Assembly: GCA_003268905.1 (NCBI GenBank)
Contig: QLTU01000030.1
Span: forward strand, 1-36,448
Length of the DNA stretch: 36,448 bases
DNA from: Acidovorax defluvii
GTDB taxonomy: Bacteria; Pseudomonadota; Gammaproteobacteria; Burkholderiales; Burkholderiaceae_C
Direction of reading: 5' to 3'
A model generated the notes under the pieces. That model saw nothing but the letters and a program-made list of their open reading frames with translations, did no database searches and was not told the origin of the DNA. Both the position numbers and the translations under genes were made by a program. Of the stretch, positions 30,645 through 36,448 are shown piece after piece (the first letter of the stretch is position 1; each line of letters opens with the position of its first letter).

Positions 30645-31594
30645 CTAAGCGGCCTGCTGCGCCAGCAACAGTGCCAGCGCCTTTGGCAAATGGGCCGCAA
30701 TGGCTGCCGGATGCGGGTCGGAGAGCCGGGGCACATGGCCCAGCAAGGGGGCCGAAAGGCCCGCCTCCAGCGCAGCCAGGTTGTCGGCACCATGCGGCAT
30801 GGCGGCATCGACCGTGTTGGCCACCCAGCCGGCCAATGGCAGGCCGCGCGCGCGCACGGCTTCGGCCGTGAGCAGCGCGTGGTTGATGCAGCCCAGGCGC
30901 AGGCCCACCACCAGCACCACCGGCAGCCCCAGGTCCACGGCCAGGTCGGCGGTGTCCCAGCCAGGGACTAGCGGCACCCGAAACCCGCCCACGCCTTCGA
31001 CAAATGCGATGTCCGCCCGCGCCGCCACACCGCGCACGGCGGCCAGCAGCGAATCGCGCGAGATGGTGCGGCCCTCCAGGCGGGCGGCGATGTGCGGCGC
31101 ACAGGGCGTGCGCAGTTGCAGCGGGCCCACCTCGTCATCGCGCAGGTCCATGTTGCTGGCCGCGCGCAGGCGCAGCACGTCTTCATTGACCCAGCGGCCG
31201 TCCACGCAGTCCTGCCCCGCCGCCAGCGGCTTGATGGCAGCCGCGCGCAGGCCCGACTGCGCCGCCAGGTGCGTGAGCGCGGCGGTGATGGCGGTCTTGC
31301 CGATCTCGGTGTCGGTGCCGGTGATGAAAAATGCCCCCCACGCTCCGCCGCTTCGCGGGTCGCTGCCCCCCCGAGGGGGCTGCTTTTCATCTTGGGGCGG
31401 CCCGGCGCTGAAAAATGCCCCCCACGCTCCGCCGCTTCGCGGGTCGCTGCCCCCCCGAGGGGCTGCTTTTCATCTTGGGGCGGCCCGGCGACGAAAAATG
31501 GCCCCCACGCTCCGCCGCTTCGCGGGTCGCTGCCCCCCCGAGGGGGCTGCTTTTCATCTTGGGGCGGCCCGGCGACGAAAAAACCGCGCGTCAT
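30645..31594 (-). pseudogene. bioD: bioD (dethiobiotin synthetase) interrupted by a tandem repeat and a frameshift
   Basis: BioD uses ATP and CO2 to close the ureido ring of dethiobiotin from DAPA. The start ATG at 31594 overlaps the bioF stop (ATGA) and encodes MTRGFF. The expected P-loop ITGTDTEIGKT follows only after a 251-bp insert (31327-31577). Downstream all is normal: AIKPLAAGQD with the catalytic Lys, VEGVGGFRVPL, and LVVGLRLGCINHALLTAE. Without the insert the protein is exactly 232 residues, the family's normal length. As given, the insert is 84+83+84 bp, so the frame is lost in the second unit. No ATG, GTG or TTG in the BioD frame lies between the lost base and the P-loop. If the missing base is a sequencing error, the gene encodes a BioD with an 84-residue in-frame insertion before its nucleotide loop. 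Confidence 0.88.
31327..31577 (-). repeat. Three tandem 84-bp GC-rich palindromic units inside bioD
   Basis: The units are 31327-31410 (84 bp), 31411-31493 (83 bp) and 31494-31577 (84 bp). They are nearly identical; differences are two bases at one end, one C/G change, and one missing base in unit 2. Each has a CCCCC-TC-GGGGG hairpin and a CCGC-GAA-GCGG hairpin, like REP/MITE elements. Each junction reads TTTTTC followed by a CGCCGG-like stretch, resembling the native bioD TTTTTCATCACCGGC at the insertion point. Unit frames encode GPPQDEKQPPRGGSDPRSGG. Confidence 0.9.
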
Positions 31595-32808
31595 GCCAGC
31601 TCCGCTGCGGCTTCGGCCAGCGCCTCCAGCAGGCGATCAATGTCAGCCGCGCTGTGCGTGCCACACAGGGTAATGCGCAGGCGTGCCGTGCCCGGCGCCA
31701 CGGTGGGCGGACGAATCGCCGGCACGCGCAGACCGGCGCGGTCGAGGATGGCGGCCACCCGCAGCGCGGCAGCGTTCTCGCCAATGACCAGCGGCTGGAT
31801 GGGTGTGTCCGACGCCACCAACCGCCAGCCCAGGCCAGGGTGGCGCGCCAGGATGGCGCCCACACCGGCCCGCAGCTGCGCCTGCAGGCGCACGAGGTTG
31901 GCGCGGCGCTTTTCGCCCTCTTCGCCCGCCATCAGCGCCAGGCTTTGCAGCAGCGCATGGGCCACGGCGGGCGGCGCGGCGGTGGTGAAGATATAGGCAC
32001 GCGCGGCCTGGATCAGGTATTGGATGACCGTGGGGTGCGCGGCCACAAAGGCGCCCGCCACACCGGCGGCCTTGCCCAGCGTGCCCACCATGATCAGCCG
32101 CTCGCTGCGCAGGCCAAAGTGCGCCAGTGTGCCGCGCCCCTGCGGCCCCAACACGCCGAAGCCATGGGCATCGTCCACCACCAGCCAGGCATCGTGCCGT
32201 TCGGCCAGCGCAAGCAGGGCATCGAGCGGGGCCACGTCGCCATCCATGCTGAACACCGCATCGGTGACGATCAGCTTGATACGGGCCGTGCAGGCACCCA
32301 GCAGCGCATCCAGCTGCGCCACATTGCAGTGCGCATAGCGCTGCACCGACGCCTTGGCCAGGCGTGCACCGTCGATCAGCGAGGCATGGTTCAGCTCTTC
32401 CGAAAAAATCACCGCATCGGCATCGCCCAGGGCCGTCAGCACCGCCAGGTTGGCCATGAAGCCGGTGCAGAAGAACAGCGCCTCGGCGTCGGGAATGGCG
32501 GGCGCCACGGCCGCCTCCAGGGCACGCTCCAGCGCCGCGTGCGCGCTCGAATGCCCGCTGATGAGGTGCGACGAGCCCGAGCCAGCACCGTACAGGCGCG
32601 CGCCCTCGGCCAGCGCGTCGGCCAGCGCGGGGTGTGCGGCCAAGCCCAGGTAGTCGTTGCTGCAGAACATCAGCAGCTCGCGCGATTGCCCATCGGCACC
32701 GCGCACGCGCTGCACCGGTGCCGTGGCGCTCTGGGCCTCGCGCAGCACGCGTGTCAGATCCTTGGCTGCGATGGCCTGCAGTTTCTGGTTCAGGTGGTCA
32801 AGCAGCAT
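31591..32808 (-). CDS. bioF: 8-amino-7-oxononanoate synthase BioF
   Basis: BioF is a PLP enzyme that condenses pimeloyl-ACP (or -CoA) with alanine to give KAPA, the first step of the conserved biotin ring pathway. The 405 residues show the alpha-oxoamine synthase fold: [42 protein letters not shown] and the PLP Lys246 in [11 protein letters not shown]. The ATG at 32808 has a strong GGAGGTG four bases upstream, inside the end of bioA; the genes overlap by 11 bp. Its stop overlaps the bioD start by four bases. The order bioA-bioF-bioD forms one operon; bioB and bioC are not in the window. Confidence 0.96.
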   Translation of the reverse strand: MLLDHLNQKLQAIAAKDLTRVLREAQSATAPVQRVRGADGQSRELLMFCSNDYLGLAAHPALADALAEGARLYGAGSGSSHLISGHSSAHAALERALEAAVAPAIPDAEALFFCTGFMANLAVLTALGDADAVIFSEELNHASLIDGARLAKASVQRYAHCNVAQLDALLGACTARIKLIVTDAVFSMDGDVAPLDALLALAERHDAWLVVDDAHGFGVLGPQGRGTLAHFGLRSERLIMVGTLGKAAGVAGAFVAAHPTVIQYLIQAARAYIFTTAAPPAVAHALLQSLALMAGEEGEKRRANLVRLQAQLRAGVGAILARHPGLGWRLVASDTPIQPLVIGENAAALRVAAILDRAGLRVPAIRPPTVAPGTARLRITLCGTHSAADIDRLLEALAEAAAELA

Positions 32809-34114
32809 CCAACACCTCCGACAGCGTGGCCATCAGGGCCTGGAACAAAAACTGCGCCGTGGGCGCGTCAATCAGGTAAGGCGGCATCAGGTACACCGTG
32901 GCGCCGATGGGACGGATCAGCAGCTCGTGCGCGCGTGCGGCCAGGTGAAAGCGCTCGGCAAACCGCTCACCGGGCTCGCGCACGTCGAACGCCAGAATCA
33001 TCCCGCGCTGGCGCAGGTGGTGCACACGCGGATCGGTGGCCAGCGGCGCAAAGGCCTCGGCCAGCAGCCGGGCCTGCACGCGGTTTTTTTCCAGCACCTG
33101 GTCGGCAGCAAAGCGGTCGAGCACGGCATTGGCCGCCGCGCAGGCCAGTGCGTTGCCGGTGTAAGAGTGCGAATGCAGGAAACCGCGCCCCACCTGCTCG
33201 CTCCAGAAGCTCTGGTAGACCGTTTCGGTGGTCAGCACCAGCGACAGCGGTAAGGTGCCGCCGCTGATGCCCTTGGACAGCGTGATGAAGTCGGGCCAGC
33301 CGCACTCGCCCTGCTCGAATGCAAAGAAGGTGCCGCTGCGCCCGCAGCCCACCGCGATCTCGTCGGCAATGAGGTGGATATCGAACTCGTCGCACAGCGC
33401 CCGCACGGCGCGCAGGTAAGAGGGCTCGTGCATGGCCATGCCTGCGGCGCACTGCACCAGCGGCTCGATGATGAGGGCGGCCACATGGCCGCGCCGCGCG
33501 GTGAGCACGCGGCGCAGGTCGGCCAGCGCGCGCGACTCGCTGCCCGGGCCCTGGCGCGCATCGGGCGAATCGACGATGTGGGCGCGCATCAGCAGCGGGT
33601 CGTAGGCATCGCGGAACACCGCCACATCGGTCACGGCCAGCGCGCCAATGGTCTCGCCGTGGTAGCCGTTGCGCAGGCAGACGAATTCGCGCTTGTCCGC
33701 CTGGCCCCGGTTGCACCACGAATGAAAGCTCATCTTCAGCGCGATCTCGACGGCCGAGGCGCCGTCGCTGGCAAAGAAGGCGTGGCCCAGGGCGCCACCG
33801 GTCAGCGCCGAGAGCTTTTCTGCCAGCTCGACCGCGGGCGCATGGGTGCAGCCAGCCAGCATGACGTGGGGCAGGGTTTCCAGCTGGTGCGTGATGGCGG
33901 CGCGGATACCGGCATCCGAGTGCCCGAACAGGTTGACCCACCACGAGCTGTTGGCATCGAAATAGCGCCGCCCTTCCAGGTCGAAAAGCCAGGGCCCTTC
34001 ACCCCGGGCGATGGCCAGCGGTGGGGTAACGGCGGCACGCGCCATCTGGGTGCAGGGATGCCAGACCGCAGCCAGGCTGCGGGCGGCCAGATCGGGGGAG
34101 TTCAGGGACTTCAA
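32798..34114 (-). CDS. bioA: Adenosylmethionine-8-amino-7-oxononanoate aminotransferase BioA
   Basis: BioA is a class III PLP aminotransferase that turns KAPA into DAPA with SAM as amino donor. The 438 residues include VWHPCTQM (about 17-24), [11 protein letters not shown], the PLP-site [29 protein letters not shown] and Lys281 in [15 protein letters not shown]. The start is TTG at 34114: an in-frame TGA lies immediately before it, and the next Met at residue 24 would remove the conserved VWHPCTQ segment. The Shine-Dalgarno is weak (GTGAG). It is the first gene of the biotin operon; the 264-bp leader shows no BirA-type operator that I could recognise. Confidence 0.96.
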   Translation of the reverse strand: MKSLNSPDLAARSLAAVWHPCTQMARAAVTPPLAIARGEGPWLFDLEGRRYFDANSSWWVNLFGHSDAGIRAAITHQLETLPHVMLAGCTHAPAVELAEKLSALTGGALGHAFFASDGASAVEIALKMSFHSWCNRGQADKREFVCLRNGYHGETIGALAVTDVAVFRDAYDPLLMRAHIVDSPDARQGPGSESRALADLRRVLTARRGHVAALIIEPLVQCAAGMAMHEPSYLRAVRALCDEFDIHLIADEIAVGCGRSGTFFAFEQGECGWPDFITLSKGISGGTLPLSLVLTTETVYQSFWSEQVGRGFLHSHSYTGNALACAAANAVLDRFAADQVLEKNRVQARLLAEAFAPLATDPRVHHLRQRGMILAFDVREPGERFAERFHLAARAHELLIRPIGATVYLMPPYLIDAPTAQFLFQALMATLSEVLDAA

Positions 34115-34280
34115 TCAACAACTCACTTGCCCGGAAAACCGGGCATGGATGAAGGGCCGGCGCAAGGCACATGCACGCCCCCGCGCGGATGGGGATGAAA
34201 AACCGGGGCAAGTATCGCACCCGGCCTCCACCCCGGTCACACCGCTTTATCGGCGCACCGAAGCCAGGGGGCAGTATTTG

Positions 34281-34346
34281 AACCAAATAGGGCGCTAGCC
34301 CTTATGGATAAAGCGCAATAAGCTATTAATATAATAGCAATCAAAA
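34281..34346 (-). repeat. AGCGCT-stem intergenic repeat, copy D
   Basis: On the minus strand the copy runs TTGCTATTATATTAATAGCTT, then GCGCTTTATCCATAAGGGCTAGCGCC, then CTATTTGG (three adjacent blocks). It matches copy C over its AT-rich 5' part and the GCGCTT arm; the other arm is altered. It lies between the ligase terminator and bioA, within the bioA leader. Confidence 0.6.
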
Positions 34347-34368
34347 CACTGCCAGCGTGGCCGGCAGT
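34342..34368 (-). terminator. Rho-independent terminator of the acyl-CoA ligase gene
   Basis: On the minus strand ACTGCC (34363-34368) and GGCAGT (34348-34353) form a perfect 6-bp stem with a 9-base loop, followed by GTTTTGATT. The hairpin lies 10 bases after the ligase stop, a normal place for an intrinsic terminator. It separates the ligase gene from bioA. Confidence 0.6.
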
Positions 34369-34378
34369 ACTCACACGG

Positions 34379-36025
34379 TCAGACGTTGATCGCCGTGGCC
34401 GACCCGGCCTGCTTGCGCAGCTCGAACTTCTGGATCTTGCCCGTGGCGGTTTTGGGTATTTCGCCAAACACCACGGCGCGCGGCACCTTGAAACCGGCCA
34501 GGTGCTTCTTGCAATGCTGCACGATGTCATCGGCCGTGGTCTGCGCGCCGGCTTTCAGCTCCACGAAGGCGCAGGGGGTTTCGCCCCACTTCGCGTCGGG
34601 CTTGGCCACCACGGCGGCGGCCAGCACGTCGGGGTGGCGGTAGAGCACGTCTTCCACCTCGATGGACGAGATGTTCTCGCCGCCCGAGATGATGATGTCC
34701 TTGCTGCGGTCCTTGATCTTGATGTAGCCGTCGGGGTATTGCACGGCCAGATCGCCGCTGTGAAACCAGCCTCCGGCAAAGGCTTCCTCGGTGGCCTTGG
34801 GGTTCTTGAGGTAACCCTTCATGGCGACGTTGCCCTTGAACATGATCTCGCCCATGGTTTCGCCGTCCCAAGGCACTGGGTGCAGGGTTTCGGGGTCGAG
34901 CACCTGCACATCACGCTGCAGGTGGTAGCGCACGCCCTGGCGGGCGTTGAGGCGGGCGCGCTCGCCGATGTCGAGGTCGTTCCAGGCATCGTGCTTGGCG
35001 CACACCGTGGCCGGGCCGTATACCTCGGTGAGGCCATAGACATGGGTCAGATCGAAGCCCATCTTCTCCATGCCCTCGATCATCGAGGCGGGCGGCGCAG
35101 CGCCGGCCACCATGGCCTTGACGCCTGCGGGCACCCCTTCCTTCATCGCGGCCGGGGCGTTGACCAGCAGGCCGTGCACGATGGGCGCGCCGCAATAGTG
35201 GGTAACGCCGTGGTTGCGGATGGCATCAAAGATCGCCTGCGCCTCCACCCGGCGCAGGCACACGTTGACACCCGCGCGCGCCGCCACCGTCCACGGAAAG
35301 CACCAGCCGTTGCAGTGGAACATGGGCAGCGTCCACAGGTACACGGCGTGCTTGGGCATGTCCCACTCCAGCACGTTGCTGATGGCGTTGGTATAGGCAC
35401 CCCGGTGGTGGTAGACCACGCCCTTGGGGTTGCCGGTGGTGCCGGATGTGTAGTTGAGAGCAATGGCATCCCACTCGTCGCCGGGCAGCTCCCACGCGAA
35501 CTGCGGGTCGCCGTTGGCCAGGAATTCTTCATAGGTGCGCTCGCCCAGGCGCTGGCTGGCGGGACCATACAGTGCGTCCTCCACATCAATCAGCAGCAGC
35601 GGCGCCTGGCTCTGGCGCAGCGCCAGGGCCTTGGCCATGGTGCCCGCGAACTCGGGGTCCACGATCACGGCCTTGGCCTCGCCGTGGTCAAGCATGAAGG
35701 CAATGGCCTCGGGGTCGAGCCGCGTGTTCAGCGCGTTGAGCACGGCGCCTGCCATGGGCACGCCAAAGTGCGCCTCCACCATCGGCGGCGTGTTGGGCAG
35801 CATCACGGCCACGGTGTCGTTCTTGCCGATGCCCGAGCGCGCCAGCGCGCTGGCCAGTTGGCGGCAGCGCGCGTAGGTCTGGGCCCAGGTCTGGCGCAGA
35901 TCGCCATGCACGATGGCCAGGCGGTCGGGATAAACCTCGGCGGTGCGCTCGATGAAACCCAGCGGCGACAGGGGCGCAAAGTTGGCCGGGGTGCGCGGCA
36001 GGTGCTGGTCGTACGCAGAGGTCAT
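34379..36025 (-). CDS. Acyl-CoA synthetase / AMP-dependent CoA ligase
   Basis: This 548-residue cytosolic enzyme activates a carboxylic acid to its acyl-AMP and then the CoA thioester. The AMP-binding core shows NYTSGTTGNPKGVVYHHRG (about residues 187-205), YGLTEVYGPATV, WFHSGDLAVQYPDGY and IKDRSKDIIISGGENISS. The catalytic Lys is in KTATGKIQKFELR at the C-terminus. The layout resembles medium-chain or methylmercaptopropionate CoA ligases of the AlkK/DmdB type, but the substrate cannot be read. The start at ATG 36025 (MTSAYDQ) has AAGGA eight bases upstream; ATG 36034 is possible. A longer frame reaching 36325 would overlap the dnaG fragment and is rejected. The gene stands apart from the biotin operon. 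Confidence 0.92.
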   Translation of the reverse strand: MTSAYDQHLPRTPANFAPLSPLGFIERTAEVYPDRLAIVHGDLRQTWAQTYARCRQLASALARSGIGKNDTVAVMLPNTPPMVEAHFGVPMAGAVLNALNTRLDPEAIAFMLDHGEAKAVIVDPEFAGTMAKALALRQSQAPLLLIDVEDALYGPASQRLGERTYEEFLANGDPQFAWELPGDEWDAIALNYTSGTTGNPKGVVYHHRGAYTNAISNVLEWDMPKHAVYLWTLPMFHCNGWCFPWTVAARAGVNVCLRRVEAQAIFDAIRNHGVTHYCGAPIVHGLLVNAPAAMKEGVPAGVKAMVAGAAPPASMIEGMEKMGFDLTHVYGLTEVYGPATVCAKHDAWNDLDIGERARLNARQGVRYHLQRDVQVLDPETLHPVPWDGETMGEIMFKGNVAMKGYLKNPKATEEAFAGGWFHSGDLAVQYPDGYIKIKDRSKDIIISGGENISSIEVEDVLYRHPDVLAAAVVAKPDAKWGETPCAFVELKAGAQTTADDIVQHCKKHLAGFKVPRAVVFGEIPKTATGKIQKFELRKQAGSATAINV

Positions 36026-36158
36026 CTCATCCATCCTTGGGCAAAAAACAGGTAATTTCCCATTACAGCCCGTGGGGCTGACAGCGCGCTGAAAGCGCCC
36101 TGGCCGCAATTTACGGCAGCCCGCCCGGGAAGCACCGGGCATCGGCGAAAATACGCGC

Positions 36159-36242
36159 GTGTCCATCCCCCAGTCGTTCATACAGGAGTTGCTCTCGCGC
36201 GTCGAGGTGGTCGATATCGTGGGCACCTGGAAGAGCCACTGA
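36159..36242 (+). pseudogene. 5' fragment of dnaG (DNA primase)
   Basis: From GTG 36159 the sequence encodes VSIPQSFIQELLSRV then EVVDIVG and GTWKSH, ending at TGA 36242 (27 codons). The first 22 residues match the N-terminus of beta-proteobacterial DnaG (SIPxSFIQELLxRVDVVDIVG pattern, then the zinc-finger region). Homology ends after VDIVG, so the zinc finger and catalytic domain are absent. A working dnaG must exist elsewhere, since primase is essential. The fragment therefore looks like a partial copy or a scar left by rearrangement. Recognition is by family knowledge, without alignment. Confidence 0.65.
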
Positions 36243-36354
36243 AGCCTTTTTCCGCCTGCGCGCAGAGGCGGGTAAAGACACCATCCAACGAGAGCGGAAC
36301 CCTGCGCAATTGGCCGGGCCAACACGCGCAGCGTCGTTTTTGCCAGCCAGCACC

Positions 36355-36435
36355 TAGTGTCCTGAGTTAAAAATTCATTGAATTATTTTCCCTGATGGCA
36401 ATCATTCGTGTAGGGTGTTACACGACGAGGTGGCC
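36355..36435 (+). mobile_element. Possible IS left end and leader with palindrome
   Basis: From about 36357 the base composition turns AT-rich, beginning CTAGTGTCCTGAGTTAA, unlike the flanking GC-rich sequence. A perfect 7-bp palindrome TCGTGTA-GGGTGT-TACACGA occupies 36406-36425, just before a ribosome-binding site GAGG (36427-36430). The pattern fits the end of an insertion sequence followed by its transposase leader, and it adjoins the dnaG fragment. The other end lies outside the window, so this is only a suggestion. Confidence 0.35.
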
Positions 36436-36448
36436 ATGAGCGCAAGAC
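36436..36448 (+). CDS. Start of a gene cut by the window edge
   Basis: ATG at 36436 follows GAGG with a five-base gap and encodes MSAR before the window ends. It may be a transposase start if the preceding sequence is an IS end. No family can be assigned from four codons. Confidence 0.3.

Noticed and set aside
31327..31577. CRISPR array
   Set aside because: The units are directly abutting, about 84 bp, and have no unique spacers between them.
30700..33267. An 855-codon open frame on the plus strand across bioD, bioF and the end of bioA
   Set aside because: It is antisense to three recognisable biotin genes. It has no family motif, and its composition (Ala/Arg/Pro/Ser-rich) is that of a GC-rich shadow frame.
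34502..36055. A 517-codon plus-strand open frame antisense to the acyl-CoA ligase
   Set aside because: The ligase on the minus strand has all core motifs. The antisense frame is a composition artefact.
36111..36353. Minus-strand 80-codon frame and a long upstream extension of the acyl-CoA ligase
   Set aside because: No motif is present, it lies over the dnaG fragment, and a good ribosome-binding site supports the ligase start at 36025.

Overview
The window looks like chromosome of a Burkholderiales bacterium, most likely a member of the Comamonadaceae close to Acidovorax. The evidence is the conserved order ndk-rlmN-pilF-rodZ-ispG-hisS-yfgM-bamB-der-hfq-hflX-hflK-hflC-yjeT-hisZ-purA, high GC that rises toward the right, HisZ-type histidine biosynthesis, and short AGCGCT-stem repeats between genes. 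This placement comes from reading family features; no database search was run.

Layout. Positions 1-200 hold two promoter-like sequences on the minus strand, 113 bp apart, pointing off the left edge. They resemble the P1/P2 pair of an rRNA or other strong stable-RNA operon. From 266 to 16983 runs a long minus-strand housekeeping block: ndk, rlmN, pilF, rodZ, ispG, hisS, yfgM, bamB, der, hfq, hflX, hflK, hflC, yjeT, hisZ, purA and a phosphoribosyltransferase gene, with short gaps or overlaps. It combines outer-membrane assembly (BamB, YfgM), cell shape (RodZ), pilus secretin lipoprotein (PilF), ribosome and RNA GTPases (Der, HflX), the RNA chaperone Hfq, FtsH protease control (HflKC), isoprenoid synthesis (IspG), histidine and tRNA-His metabolism (HisZ, HisS) and purine synthesis (PurA). 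From 17071 to 23081, still on minus, come an RluB-type pseudouridine synthase, scpB, rluD, nlpD, pcm and surE. The usual surE-pcm-nlpD-rpoS cluster is present without rpoS; rluD takes its place.

From 23247 to 30607 the plus strand carries a quinone oxidoreductase, a GGDEF diguanylate cyclase, a PhoD-type phosphatase, a lipoprotein gamma-glutamyltransferase and a DpkA-like imino-acid reductase. From 30645 to 34114 on minus lies the biotin operon bioA-bioF-bioD, followed by a separate minus-strand acyl-CoA ligase gene (34379-36025).

The main anomaly is in bioD. Right after its first six codons it contains three tandem copies of an 84-bp GC-rich palindromic unit (31327-31577). Removing the 251-bp insert restores a normal 232-residue BioD. 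One copy is a base short, so the gene as written is also frameshifted. The right edge (36026-36448) is a remnant region. It contains the 5' end of a dnaG primase gene (22 recognisable residues, then a stop), an IS-like end, and the first codons of a gene that leaves the window.

Four intergenic copies of another short repeat with an AGCGCT stem occur at about 801, 27487, 29481 and 34281. No tRNA, complete rRNA or CRISPR array was seen.
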